A stretch of 64,000 nt of DNA from Dehalococcoides mccartyi (GTDB taxonomy: Bacteria; Chloroflexota; Dehalococcoidia; Dehalococcoidales; Dehalococcoidaceae). The notes beneath the pieces are model-generated. The model saw nothing but the letters and a program-made list of their open reading frames with translations. It had not been told where the DNA came from and did not search any database. Location of the stretch: assembly GCF_001889305.1 (NCBI RefSeq), contig NZ_CP013074.1, positions 124,001 through 188,000 of the forward strand, read 5' to 3'. Within the stretch, counting starts at the first letter, position 1; each line of letters opens with the position of its first letter. The translations under genes were made by a program, and so were the position numbers. This document shows, one piece after another, positions 17,624 to 27,396 of the stretch.

Positions 17624-17976
17624 TCAAGTGTATTTTTCAGGCTTAGGCATTTTAGGCAGTTGCAGGGCTGCTGTCAAATAATAGATATTTTCAGCTTTGA
17701 GTGACATTTTAATGGTGTTTATGAGAATGAGGTTGCTGATATATTTCCAATTGGCAGGGCGTTTTGCCTGCATTAAAGCAAAATAACTCAGGGAAAGGGC
17801 TAATACATCCGTCAGGACATTTCCGGCATCGCTTAGCAGAGCTAAACTGTTAGATGCCAGCCCTCCGATAAATTCGGCGAAGAGGATAATGCTGGAAAAA
17901 TAATTCCCAGTCTCAGCTTATTACTGACCGGCATGGGGTTTTCAGAGGCAATTTTATTACTTGAGATGAAGGGCAT
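17624..17976 (-). pseudogene. Truncated, frameshifted cation diffusion facilitator (CDF) gene
   Basis: Read leftward, an ATG at 17976 gives about 25 residues up to LRLGIIF, then a single-base loss in the A-run at 17896-17900 shifts the frame. Past it the frame reads AEFIGGLASNSLALLSDAGN followed by VLTDVLALSLSYFALMQAK. That is the N-terminal TM1-TM2 region of CDF metal exporters, including the metal-site pattern D-A-G-x-x-x-x-D. The frame then diverges and stops at 17624 after about 115 codons, against about 300 in intact CDF proteins. It is therefore a decayed remnant with a frameshift and a missing C-terminal two thirds. Confidence 0.72.
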
Positions 17977-18119
17977 AAGTCAATAATAGCAGAATTATTA
18001 TAAACCTTAGTGTTGGCGGGATTTGAGCTTTTTCTTGATTTTGACCACCCAAGACCCTATCATATATATCGTAATGAAAGAAAAAATAAATGAGATGCCG
18101 TGTTGGCATAGGAGGACAG

Positions 18120-18741
18120 TTGCCTAAAATCAGTATTATTCCAAGGGAGGAAAAGTTCTTTGACTTGCTTGAGATGAGTGCAAAGAACATGGTAAGTACT
18201 GCCCATGAATTAGACGAATTGGTTAATAACTGGGTAGATGTGGATGACAAAGTTGCCCGTATAGCAGATTTGGAACACGAGGGTGACAGTATTGCCCACC
18301 AGATTATAAACCTTCTCCACCGAACATTTGTTACCCCTTTTGACCGCGAAGATATTGCTTTGCTTGCTCACACTATGGATGATGTTACCGACTTTATTCA
18401 TTCGGCAGCGGATTTCATGTTTATTTACAAAACCGGGCGTCCCGGTGAACGTGCCAAAGAATTAGCTGGCATTATTGTGCTGGCAGCCAAGGAAGTTTCA
18501 CTGGCTGTGCCGCATCTTAGGTACAAGTCTGAGATGAAGCAGGTTATTGCCCATTGCGTAGAGATAAACCGCTTGGAAAATATGGCGGATGTGGCTTTCA
18601 GGGCAGCTTTGGGAGAGCTTTTCACGGATTCAAAGGACATGGCAAACATTATCAAGTGGCGTGAGATATTTGAACATATGGAAACGGCCACTGACAGGTG
18701 TGAAGATGTAGCCAATGTTCTTGAGGGGGTTGCTCTGAAGA

Positions 18742-18749
<8 letters not shown>
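18120..18749 (+). CDS. DUF47/PhoU-like phosphate transport accessory protein
   Basis: This about 209-residue all-helical protein belongs to the DUF47 (YkaA/TIGR00153) family, related to PhoU. FFDLLEMSAKNMVSTAHELD begins the first helix, ADLEHEGDSIAHQIINLLHR carries the E/D-rich metal motif, and PFDREDIALLAHTMDDVTDF the second. TTG at 18120 follows AGGAGG at 18110-18115 and gives a family-typical N terminus, so the longer ATG start at 18090 is rejected. It overlaps the Pit transporter by 8 bases, a common pairing in which the DUF47 protein regulates the permease. Confidence 0.9.
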
Positions 18750-20628
<1,879 letters not shown>

Positions 20629-20836
20629 GCTATTTCCTTAATGCTTAATAAGGCAACCAGAGGTAAAACGCTTAATATATTATAACTTTATCAAGCTAAA
20701 TTCAACTGGGTCTGGTTTGAAGTAAGGCGTCATTTAATGATAAATTATCATAGGTTTTTATATTTACCTGTAAATCGGCACTAATACTCATAGATGCTTC
20801 TGGGTTTTGTCCAGCGGTATACTGGCAAGGAGAGGT

Positions 20837-21685
20837 ATGTATACGATTGTTGAGCGGCAGGATTTGTTGCCCAAGGTACACTTGCTGAAGATACAGGCAC
20901 CTAAAGTAGCGGCTGCGGCTGCTGCCGGACAATTTGTGATTTTAAGGATTGATGCTGAGGGAGAGCGTTTCCCTCTGACTATTGCGGACTGGGACGTTAA
21001 GGCGGGCACGGTTACGGTTATTTACATGGAGATAGGGGCATCCACCCGCAAGCTGGCCAAACTGGGTGCTGGTGATGCCATACTGGATTTTGCAGGCCCT
21101 CTGGGCAAACCTACCGAGATTGAAAATTTCGGGACAGTGGTCTGCGTAAGCGGCGGCTTTGCCATGGCTACTATTGTACCCATTGCCAGGGCTATGAAAG
21201 AAGCGGGCAACCGGGTGATAAGTGTGGTGGGTGCCAGAAGCAAAGATTTGTTTTTCTGGCATGACCGCCTGGAAAAATATTCGGACGAAATGATAGTCTG
21301 CACTGATGACGGTTCTGCCGGTATCAAGGGGGTTGTTACCGAACCCCTGCGTGACCTCCTTGCCTCCAGTACTAAAGTGGACCGGGTAATAGTGATAGGC
21401 CCCAGTGTCATGATGAAATTCTGCTCAAAAACCACTCAGCCTTTCGGGGTTAAAACTATTGTGAGCCTAAACCCCATAATGATAGACGGAACGGGTATGT
21501 GCGGCTGTTGCCGGGTAAGCCTGGACGGGCAGACCCGTTTTGCCTGTGTGGACGGGCCGGAGTTTGACGGACACAAGGTAGACTGGGATGGGCTGCTGGT
21601 ACGCCAGAAATCTTACGTGGCCGAAGAGGCTGTGGCCGCCGAGAGATGCCGCTGTAAGGAAGAGGGGTGCGGAAGCCATGGCTAA
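20837..21685 (+). CDS. NfnA/SudB-type ferredoxin-NADP+ oxidoreductase small subunit
   Basis: This 282-residue subunit carries FAD, an NAD-binding domain and a 2Fe-2S cluster. The N-terminal FAD domain (about 1-95) contains RFPLTIADWD, the NAD domain begins VVCVSGGFAMATIVPI, and the cluster motif is DGTGMCGCCRVS plus FACVDGPEFDGH. ATG 20837 follows AAGGAGAGG and is preferred over the TTG at 20807. It overlaps the large subunit gene by 8 bases. With NfnB it forms the NADH-dependent reduced ferredoxin:NADP+ oxidoreductase (electron bifurcating) or a sulfide dehydrogenase-like enzyme; the first is favoured by family. Confidence 0.88.
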   Translation: MYTIVERQDLLPKVHLLKIQAPKVAAAAAAGQFVILRIDAEGERFPLTIADWDVKAGTVTVIYMEIGASTRKLAKLGAGDAILDFAGPLGKPTEIENFGTVVCVSGGFAMATIVPIARAMKEAGNRVISVVGARSKDLFFWHDRLEKYSDEMIVCTDDGSAGIKGVVTEPLRDLLASSTKVDRVIVIGPSVMMKFCSKTTQPFGVKTIVSLNPIMIDGTGMCGCCRVSLDGQTRFACVDGPEFDGHKVDWDGLLVRQKSYVAEEAVAAERCRCKEEGCGSHG

Positions 21686-23075
21686 AGCTGGATTGAACAG
21701 AATGGATATGCCTAAACAGGCAGTTAGCGACCGTATTCAAAATTTTTCCGAAGTGGCCACCGGCTACACCCCGGCTGATGCCCATACTGAAGCTGCCCGC
21801 TGTTTGCAGTGCAAAAAGCGTTACTGCGTAGAGGGTTGTCCGGTGAATATAGATATTCCGGAATTTATTTTGGCTTTGCGGGATGGGGATATGCCTGAAG
21901 CTGCCCGTATACTTAAAAAGACCAACAGTTTACCGGGGGTCTGCGGCAGGGTATGTCCCCAGGAAACCCAGTGCGAACAGGCCTGCATACTAAATAAAAA
22001 AGAAGCCTCCATAGCTATAGGCCGTCTAGAGCGTTTTGTGGCTGACTGGGAACGTGAACATTCGGCTGAAGTTAATTTGCCTAAGAGCCTTAAACCAAAG
22101 AGCGGTAAAAAGGCGGCGGTGGTGGGTGCAGGCCCGGCCGGACTTACGGCGGCGGCTGAGCTTGCCCGTTTAGGGCATGATGTTACCATGTTAGAATCTC
22201 TGCATACGGCAGGCGGGGTGCTGATGTACGGCATACCCGAATTCCGTTTGCCCAAAAACATAGTGCAGGGTGAGATAGAATACGTAAAATCTTTGGGAGT
22301 AAAGCTGGAGTTAAACTCGGTGGCAGGGCGGCTGTTTTCTCTGGATGACCTTTTTAAGCAGGGATTTCAGGCTGTTTTTCTGGCAACCGGGGCAGGCTTG
22401 CCCCTTTTCCTGAATGTACAAGGTGAAAACCTAAGCGGGGTATATTCGGCTAACGAATTTTTGACCAGAGTCAACCTGATGAAGGCTTATAATTTTCCAT
22501 CCTCAGATACGCCGGTTAAAAAGGGCAAAAAGGTGGCGGTGATTGGCGGCGGAAACGTGGCCATGGATGCCGCCCGCTGTGCCTTGCGTCTGGGGGCGGA
22601 AGAGGTAAGTATCATCTACCGCCGTTCGGAGCTGGAACTGCCGGCCCGCAAAGAGGAAGTGGACAATGCCCGCGAAGAGGGTATCAAATTTCATTTTCTG
22701 ACCAGCCCTGTCCGCTTTTTGGCTAACGAACAGGGGCAGGTGCGGGCTATGGACTGCCAAAAAATGGAGCTTGGCGAACCTGACGCCAGCGGCCGTCGCC
22801 GTCCTATACCGGTGGATGGCAGTGAATTTGAAATGGATATAGATTTGGCCGTTATTGCCTTGGGTACACGCCCCAATCCACTGGTCATGCAGTCCGCCCC
22901 GGATTTGCAGGTAAACTCAAACGGTACTGTTCTGGCTGATATAAACGGACAGACTTCGCACCGGGCAGTTTGGGCCGGCGGAGATATCGTAACTGGCTCT
23001 GATACTGTTATAAGTGCTATGGGAGCGGCCAAACGTTCAGCGGTTGTTATAGACGAATATCTCAGAAGCCTTTAA
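21678..23075 (+). CDS. NfnB/GltD-like NADP oxidoreductase large subunit
   Basis: This 465-residue subunit is of the GltD/NfnB type. Its N terminus has the two 4Fe-4S clusters (CLQCKKRYCVEGCPV; CGRVCPQETQCEQAC). It then has the FAD Rossmann motif VVGAGPAGLTAAAELARLG and the NADPH motif VIGGGNVAMDAARCALRLG, ending with GGDIVTGSDTVISAMGAAK. ATG 21678 is inside the end of the previous gene. Annotation as glutamate synthase small subunit is the usual error for this family. The pairing with the NfnA-type gene, and the absence of a GltB-large gene, argue for Nfn. Confidence 0.9.
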   Translation: MAKAGLNRMDMPKQAVSDRIQNFSEVATGYTPADAHTEAARCLQCKKRYCVEGCPVNIDIPEFILALRDGDMPEAARILKKTNSLPGVCGRVCPQETQCEQACILNKKEASIAIGRLERFVADWEREHSAEVNLPKSLKPKSGKKAAVVGAGPAGLTAAAELARLGHDVTMLESLHTAGGVLMYGIPEFRLPKNIVQGEIEYVKSLGVKLELNSVAGRLFSLDDLFKQGFQAVFLATGAGLPLFLNVQGENLSGVYSANEFLTRVNLMKAYNFPSSDTPVKKGKKVAVIGGGNVAMDAARCALRLGAEEVSIIYRRSELELPARKEEVDNAREEGIKFHFLTSPVRFLANEQGQVRAMDCQKMELGEPDASGRRRPIPVDGSEFEMDIDLAVIALGTRPNPLVMQSAPDLQVNSNGTVLADINGQTSHRAVWAGGDIVTGSDTVISAMGAAKRSAVVIDEYLRSL

Positions 23076-23284
23076 TTCCGGCGGCTCAGCAGTAACATAA
23101 TAAATATTACCAGTACCCACTTCCAGACATACTCCAAAGGGTCAGATGTAAGTTTGATTACCAGACTCAGGTTTTGGTCAAGTGAGGCTGTAATCTGGCT
23201 GATAAAGCTGTGCCAGGCCGGTATAAAGCACAGCACCAGCATGGCAAATACATAACAGAGCAGGGCAGAGCGAAACACGTTCAT
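23072..23284 (-). CDS. Small membrane protein of unknown function
   Basis: This 70-residue protein has two hydrophobic segments: ALLCYVFAMLVLCFIPAW near the start and VWKWVLVIFIMLLL before a basic tail (SRRN). It overlaps the end of the convergent large-subunit gene by 4 bases. A weak GGCGG lies 10 bases before the ATG at 23284. Composition is membrane-like rather than random, but no family is recognised. Confidence 0.5.
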   Translation of the reverse strand: MNVFRSALLCYVFAMLVLCFIPAWHSFISQITASLDQNLSLVIKLTSDPLEYVWKWVLVIFIMLLLSRRN

Positions 23285-23340
23285 ACCCCAACCGCCTTTC
23301 TTTCGGGCAGAGGCTGTCTGCCTGTCTGCCGTACCGTTTT

Positions 23341-23372
23341 AAAGAAAAACCCCCGCCTTTGTGACGAGGGTT
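23341..23372 (-). terminator. Intrinsic terminator
   Basis: On the minus strand AAACCCTCG-loop-CGGGGGTTT is followed by TTC TTT. It sits 23 bases beyond the stop of the NTF2-like gene. Confidence 0.7.
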
Positions 23373-23394
23373 TGATTTGTCCACAAAGGTTGGT

Positions 23395-23928
23395 TTACAT
23401 ATAGTTCCATTCGGGAGGGGCATCTTCGCCCTGTTCGGGTTTTGCAGCTTCATTTTCAGCTGCGGGTTTTGGTTCTTCGGCCGGCTTTTCGGCTTCAGGC
23501 TGGGGGGGAGGTCCTTCGGGGAATTCAAGTTCCGTAGGAGCAGACAAATGCATACCGCTCCAATGCCAACCGTTGTCTGCCTTTTCCATAACTCCGCTTA
23601 AGTAAAAATCAAAATCCTTCTGGTTTTCCCCGTTTTTACAGGTATAGGTTACATGGGTATCCAGCCAGGCAACCGGGCCGTTGCCTTTGATAGTAGTAAA
23701 CCCATATTTAAATTTTACCGGAGTGGCTTTGTCCAACAAGGTTTGCATCCAGCGTTTAAAACCATTCTGCCCAAGGCCGACATTGTCAGGGCAGGGCCCC
23801 ACGGTGAGTACATTGGGTTCGCTTTCTACCAGTGCTACCAGTGCTTCCATGTCTTTGGTTTCAATGGCTTCTTTCATGGCATCCAGTACCTGGTTAATCT
23901 CTTTGCGGACTTCGGGGTCTATCTTCAT
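23395..23928 (-). CDS. SnoaL/NTF2-like fold protein with Pro/Glu-rich tail
   Basis: This 177-residue protein has an N-terminal cone-shaped NTF2-like domain (about residues 5-130). The opening helix IDPEVRKEINQVLDAMKEAI, the segment DMEALVALVES and the final WHWSGMHLS strand are typical of the SnoaL_3 group. Residues 137-177 are a low-complexity P/E/A-rich tail. Active-site residues cannot be assigned, so it may be a binding protein or an enzyme. It is a single-gene unit with a terminator. Confidence 0.75.
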   Translation of the reverse strand: MKIDPEVRKEINQVLDAMKEAIETKDMEALVALVESEPNVLTVGPCPDNVGLGQNGFKRWMQTLLDKATPVKFKYGFTTIKGNGPVAWLDTHVTYTCKNGENQKDFDFYLSGVMEKADNGWHWSGMHLSAPTELEFPEGPPPQPEAEKPAEEPKPAAENEAAKPEQGEDAPPEWNYM

Positions 23929-23998
23929 GTTAAGTCTCCTTGGATATTATACGGCTCTGATACTCGGCCATTATTTTTATAGCATTTGACTGTTTCTG

Positions 23999-24607
23999 TC
24001 AACTGATTTTAGCTTTGGTAACTGTTAACAGACCATAACTGATAGATTGGGTATCTTCGGTTTTGATATTCAGTTTTTCAAGCAGGGCGGGCACGCCGCC
24101 GTTTTTCAGATAGTGGCGGAAATTACGGTAGTGGTCGCCGCCGGCTATACGTTCTATAGTTCTTATCACCCAGCCGGGAAAACTGGCCGGTAGGGGGCAG
24201 GTGTAGTCAGCTATCAGTATATAACCTTCGGGTTTGACCACCCGTTTCATCTCAGCCAGTATCTCCATGCGGGTTTGGGCGGGTTTGTCATGGAGTGCCA
24301 GTGTGGTAGAAGTATAATCAAAGCTGGCATCTGTAAATGGCAGGTGGCGGGCATCTGCCTCGGTAAAATAACTGGCCGCGGGTGGGGCAGGGTCATAAAG
24401 GCGGCGGGAGAGACTCAGCATATCAGGGCTGAGGTCCAACCCAAAACCTAAAATACCCCGTCTGCGGTATTCGCCTACCTGGGCACCCGAACCGGAACAA
24501 ACGTCCAGCACCCGTTCGCCCGGTTTTATGCCGCCGAATTCGAGTATAAAACGTCTCACGCCCCGCAGAAAAGGGTCTATGACAGTTGAGTAGTTTATTC
24601 CCAACAT
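23999..24607 (-). CDS. Class I SAM-dependent methyltransferase
   Basis: This 202-residue protein has motif I ERVLDVCSGSGAQVGEYRRR and motif post-I GFGLDLSPDMLSLS. Motif II is ADARHLPFTDASFDYTST, as in UbiE/Ubie-like methyltransferases, and motif III is VVKPEGYILIADYTCP. The substrate is unknown; quinone or lipid-like methyl acceptors are usual for this group. It is followed upstream by the Imm_superinfect gene 10 bases away, in one operon. Confidence 0.85.
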   Translation of the reverse strand: MLGINYSTVIDPFLRGVRRFILEFGGIKPGERVLDVCSGSGAQVGEYRRRGILGFGLDLSPDMLSLSRRLYDPAPPAASYFTEADARHLPFTDASFDYTSTTLALHDKPAQTRMEILAEMKRVVKPEGYILIADYTCPLPASFPGWVIRTIERIAGGDHYRNFRHYLKNGGVPALLEKLNIKTEDTQSISYGLLTVTKAKIS

Positions 24608-24617
24608 AACGCAGGGG

Positions 24618-24812
24618 CTACTTTTTTACTGACCAGACCAGGGCGATTACCCAGCCGATAAAAGTCCAGCCGAGGAGGAAATTCAGCAGGAAGATGGCCA
24701 GAGTATTGCGGCGGTGATTGGCTAGGGAGATTATGGTAGGCAGGAAATAAAATGCCAGACTGATTGCAAAAGAGATAAGCCCGAAAATTCCGCCAAAGAA
24801 AAAATCAAACAC
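24618..24812 (-). CDS. Superinfection-immunity-type (PF14373) membrane protein
   Basis: This 64-residue protein has two hydrophobic segments. The pattern HRRNTLAIFLLNFLLGWT then FIGWVIALVWSVKK is the hallmark of the Imm_superinfect family, named after a T4 Imm-like protein. In most bacteria these proteins are chromosomal and of unknown role. It precedes the methyltransferase gene. No link to the prophage further along the window is visible. Confidence 0.85.
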   Translation of the reverse strand: MFDFFFGGIFGLISFAISLAFYFLPTIISLANHRRNTLAIFLLNFLLGWTFIGWVIALVWSVKK

Positions 24813-24953
24813 TTTAATACTCCTTGATAATTTAAAATAGTTATTATGAAAAGATTAGCCTAAAGAAGGGTTATTTACAAGACAGGGGGCAGCTTTTGAC
24901 CGGAGCGGCGTTTCGGGCTGTTATTTCGGTTGAGTTCGGGATATTATAAAAAT

Positions 24954-25325
24954 ATGGATACTGAACAGTTTAAGCACATAGTAGCCGAAGCAGTGGATAG
25001 CCTGCCGGAGGAATTTTTAGAGTTGCTGGATAATGTTGAAATAATGGTGGCTGACCGCCCCAGCCGTATCCAGCGCCGTAATCTGGATATGCACCGGGGT
25101 GAAGAGCTGCTGGGACTTTACGAGGGCGTTCCCCTGACCGAACGCCATGCCTCTTATGGTATGGTTACCCCTGACCGCATTACTATATTCCGGCTAGCCA
25201 TACTGGATATGGTTAAGACTGAAGAAGACATAAAAAATGAAGTCCGGCGGGTGGTCAAGCACGAAGTTGCCCACCACTTCGGCATAAGTGACGAACGGCT
25301 GGAGGAAATGGGCGGCCCGGTTTAG
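24954..25325 (+). CDS. Zincin-like metallopeptidase family protein (HEVAHHFG)
   Basis: This 123-residue protein carries HEVAHHFGISDERLEEMG, the HExxH zinc site plus distal E of the small DUF1025/PF06262 family. The N-terminal half contains ADRPSRIQRR and LLGLYEGVPLTER, typical of the family. ATG 24954 gives MDTEQFKHI and is preferred over a TTG at 24930. There is no clear SD. Substrates are unknown. Confidence 0.85.
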   Translation: MDTEQFKHIVAEAVDSLPEEFLELLDNVEIMVADRPSRIQRRNLDMHRGEELLGLYEGVPLTERHASYGMVTPDRITIFRLAILDMVKTEEDIKNEVRRVVKHEVAHHFGISDERLEEMGGPV

Positions 25326-25456
25326 GTTTCAGCCGTTTTTTAATATGATAGTGCGGTGAAGATCTGCCCGGCGAAGTGTTTTTAAGTTGCCTGCAAAATA
25401 AGGTATATTTATATTTTATGCTCTTTACAGACATATATTTCAGGAGAATAAAATCC

Positions 25457-25903
25457 ATGAGTGATACAGCCGCTTCAGCCCAGAGCCTGCATGAGCAGGG
25501 TTTTAACTGCGCCCAGTCTATTTTAGGTGCTTTTGCCCCGTCTCTGGGTATTGAAACCGGGATAGCTTTTAAACTGGCTTCTGCTTTCGGCGGGGGCATG
25601 GCGGCGCGGGGAGACAGCTGCGGGGTAATCAGCGGCGGGCTGATGGTAATAGGGCTGAAATTCGGGCAGACTTCGGCTGAAAATAAAGCGGCCAGAGAAA
25701 AGTGCAACCGCCTGGGCCGTGAATATATAAAGCAGTTTGAAGCCGAATTTGGGGCAACGGCTTGCCGTGACCTTATCAAGTGCAATATCGGTACTCCGGA
25801 GGGGGCAAAACTGGTAAAAGAAAAAGGCCTTCGTGAAGGCCTTTGTTCAAACCTGGTTTACAGCGGGGCGCAAATGCTTTCCGCCCTTATAGAGCAGGCT
25901 TAG
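25457..25903 (+). CDS. C_GCAxxG_C_C family redox protein
   Basis: This 148-residue protein has the conserved cysteine framework of PF09719: GFNCAQSIL, FGGGMAARGDSCGVISGG, REKCNRLG, TACRDLIKCN. The cysteines may bind a metal or form a redox disulfide; function is unproven. ATG 25457 follows AGGAG at 25442-25446 and gives MSDTAASAQS. A perfect 10-bp inverted repeat lies inside the gene at 25823-25844. The 3' end overlaps the convergent ychF by 4 bases. Confidence 0.9.
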   Translation: MSDTAASAQSLHEQGFNCAQSILGAFAPSLGIETGIAFKLASAFGGGMAARGDSCGVISGGLMVIGLKFGQTSAENKAAREKCNRLGREYIKQFEAEFGATACRDLIKCNIGTPEGAKLVKEKGLREGLCSNLVYSGAQMLSALIEQA

Positions 25904-27003
25904 ACATTAAACAGGAAGTTGGCGGTGTCCCCGTCCTGTACTATATAGGTTTTACCTTCCAGTCTCAGCTGACCGCGTTTTCTGACCTCTGCCAGTGAAC
26001 CGGCCGCAAGCAGGTCATTTACGTGGACAATTTCCGCCCGTATAAACCCCCGCTCGATATCAGAGTGGATTTTACCGGCGGCTTTCTGGGCTATAGTCCC
26101 GCGGGTAATAGTCCAGGCGCGCACTTCGTCAGGACCTACGGTAAAAAAGGATATAAGGTCTAAAAGCTCATACGAAGCCCTTATGGTGCGGTCCAGCCCG
26201 GTCTCTTTAAGCCCGTAGCTGGAGCGGAACTCGGCGGCTTCGGCCTCGTCCATGTTTATCAGCTCGGCTTCCAGTTTGCCGCACATTACAATCACCCTAT
26301 AGTTTTTGCCTCCGTAGCGGCCGTTGAGTTCGGCCTCCATTTCGGCGGCTTTGGGCAGGTCATCTTCGCCTATATTTATCACCATAAGCACCGGTTTACT
26401 GCTTAGAAACTGGTATCCGGAGAGTATTTTGGCTTCTTCTTCGTCCAGTTCAATATCACGGGCGGGGATATCTTTCTCCATGGCTTCTTTGATTCTGGCC
26501 ATGAGCTCTTTTTCCCGCTCCAGAGCGGCTCTTTCCGGGGGTTTGGCACCTTTCATCTGGCTGCCAATGCGGTTAAGCCTTTTTTCAATAATGGTCAGGT
26601 CTGAAAAAATAAGCTCGGCATTCATGGTGGTCAGGTCACGCTCTGCGTTCAGGCCGCCGGCGGGCAGGGGAATGGCGGTATCTTCAAATGCCCTAATAAC
26701 ATTCAGCAGGGCATCCACGTTTTGCAGCTGGGTTAAAAGTTCACCTGAAAAAGAGCTGTCTTTGGTGCCGCCCTTAAGGGAAGCCCCCACGTCAAAATAT
26801 TTTATTTCAGCCGGGGTGAGTTTCTTGGGGTGAAACATCTCCTCTAGCGGAGTCAAACGGGCATCGGGCACTTTCACTATGCCTACGTTGGCCGAACTGC
26901 TCTGAGAATAAGAGCCGGTGGCGGCGTTACTGCGGGTGGCGGCGTTGAAAATGGTAGTGCGGCCGCTTTTTGCCAGACCTATTATACCTATTGTTACTGC
27001 CAT
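25900..27003 (-). CDS. ychF: YchF/OLA1-type ribosome-associated nucleotide-binding protein
   Basis: The 367-residue length fits YchF. The N-terminal P-loop reads GIIGLAKSGRTTIFNAATR, unlike the usual GLPNVGKST. The KYFDVGAS block replaces the G3 motif (DxxG). The coiled-coil insert (about 150-200) is followed by MVINIGEDD. The C-terminal TGS/ubiquitin-like domain, EVRAWTITRGTIAQKAAGKI with HSDIERGFIRAEIV, is clear. YchF hydrolyses ATP on the ribosome. The changed P-loop is worth noting because N-V-G becomes K-S-G-R-T. It lies 21 bases from the small upstream gene. Confidence 0.88.
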   Translation of the reverse strand: MAVTIGIIGLAKSGRTTIFNAATRSNAATGSYSQSSSANVGIVKVPDARLTPLEEMFHPKKLTPAEIKYFDVGASLKGGTKDSSFSGELLTQLQNVDALLNVIRAFEDTAIPLPAGGLNAERDLTTMNAELIFSDLTIIEKRLNRIGSQMKGAKPPERAALEREKELMARIKEAMEKDIPARDIELDEEEAKILSGYQFLSSKPVLMVINIGEDDLPKAAEMEAELNGRYGGKNYRVIVMCGKLEAELINMDEAEAAEFRSSYGLKETGLDRTIRASYELLDLISFFTVGPDEVRAWTITRGTIAQKAAGKIHSDIERGFIRAEIVHVNDLLAAGSLAEVRKRGQLRLEGKTYIVQDGDTANFLFNV

Positions 27004-27024
27004 ATATTACTTTCGCTTTTGCTC

Positions 27025-27267
27025 CTAGATATCGTTCTTGCGGCTGTTTTTAAGTACGTCCCGGGATACCTTCAAGGCCAGGTCACGTTCACCGTAGCTT
27101 GCCTTGGTATTGCAGGCTATGTCCAGCAGGGCGCAGAGAGCCTCGTAGGAACCAAAGCGGGCAATATGTTTAATGGTCTGTTCCCTTATTTCAGGGGCTA
27201 TTTCCATATCATTGGCAATGGCAATATGTTTGCGGAGTTCGTAGGGCATTACAACTTCTTCGGGCAT
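27025..27267 (-). CDS. Small helical protein of unknown function
   Basis: This 80-residue all-helical protein starts MPEEVVMPYELRKHIAIAND. Its central part (IREQTIKHIARFGSYEALCA) looks like one HEAT-type repeat. It is co-directional with ychF, 21 bases before it, so they are probably an operon. No domain is recognised beyond the helical pattern. Confidence 0.65.
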   Translation of the reverse strand: MPEEVVMPYELRKHIAIANDMEIAPEIREQTIKHIARFGSYEALCALLDIACNTKASYGERDLALKVSRDVLKNSRKNDI

Positions 27268-27396
27268 TGTTTCAAATCCTCCAAGTGTAGCTTACGGGCA
27301 GATTGTAACATAATGCAAGGCAGTTTTGCACTAAACTTCAAAGGTTACGTACCTGCTTTCTTGTGCTACAATATCAGCCGAAGGTGGCTGTTAAAT

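Noticed and set aside
27019-27396. Upstream extension of holA
   Set aside because: It crosses the divergent 80-residue gene and lacks family similarity; TTG 27397 has an SD and the family N terminus.
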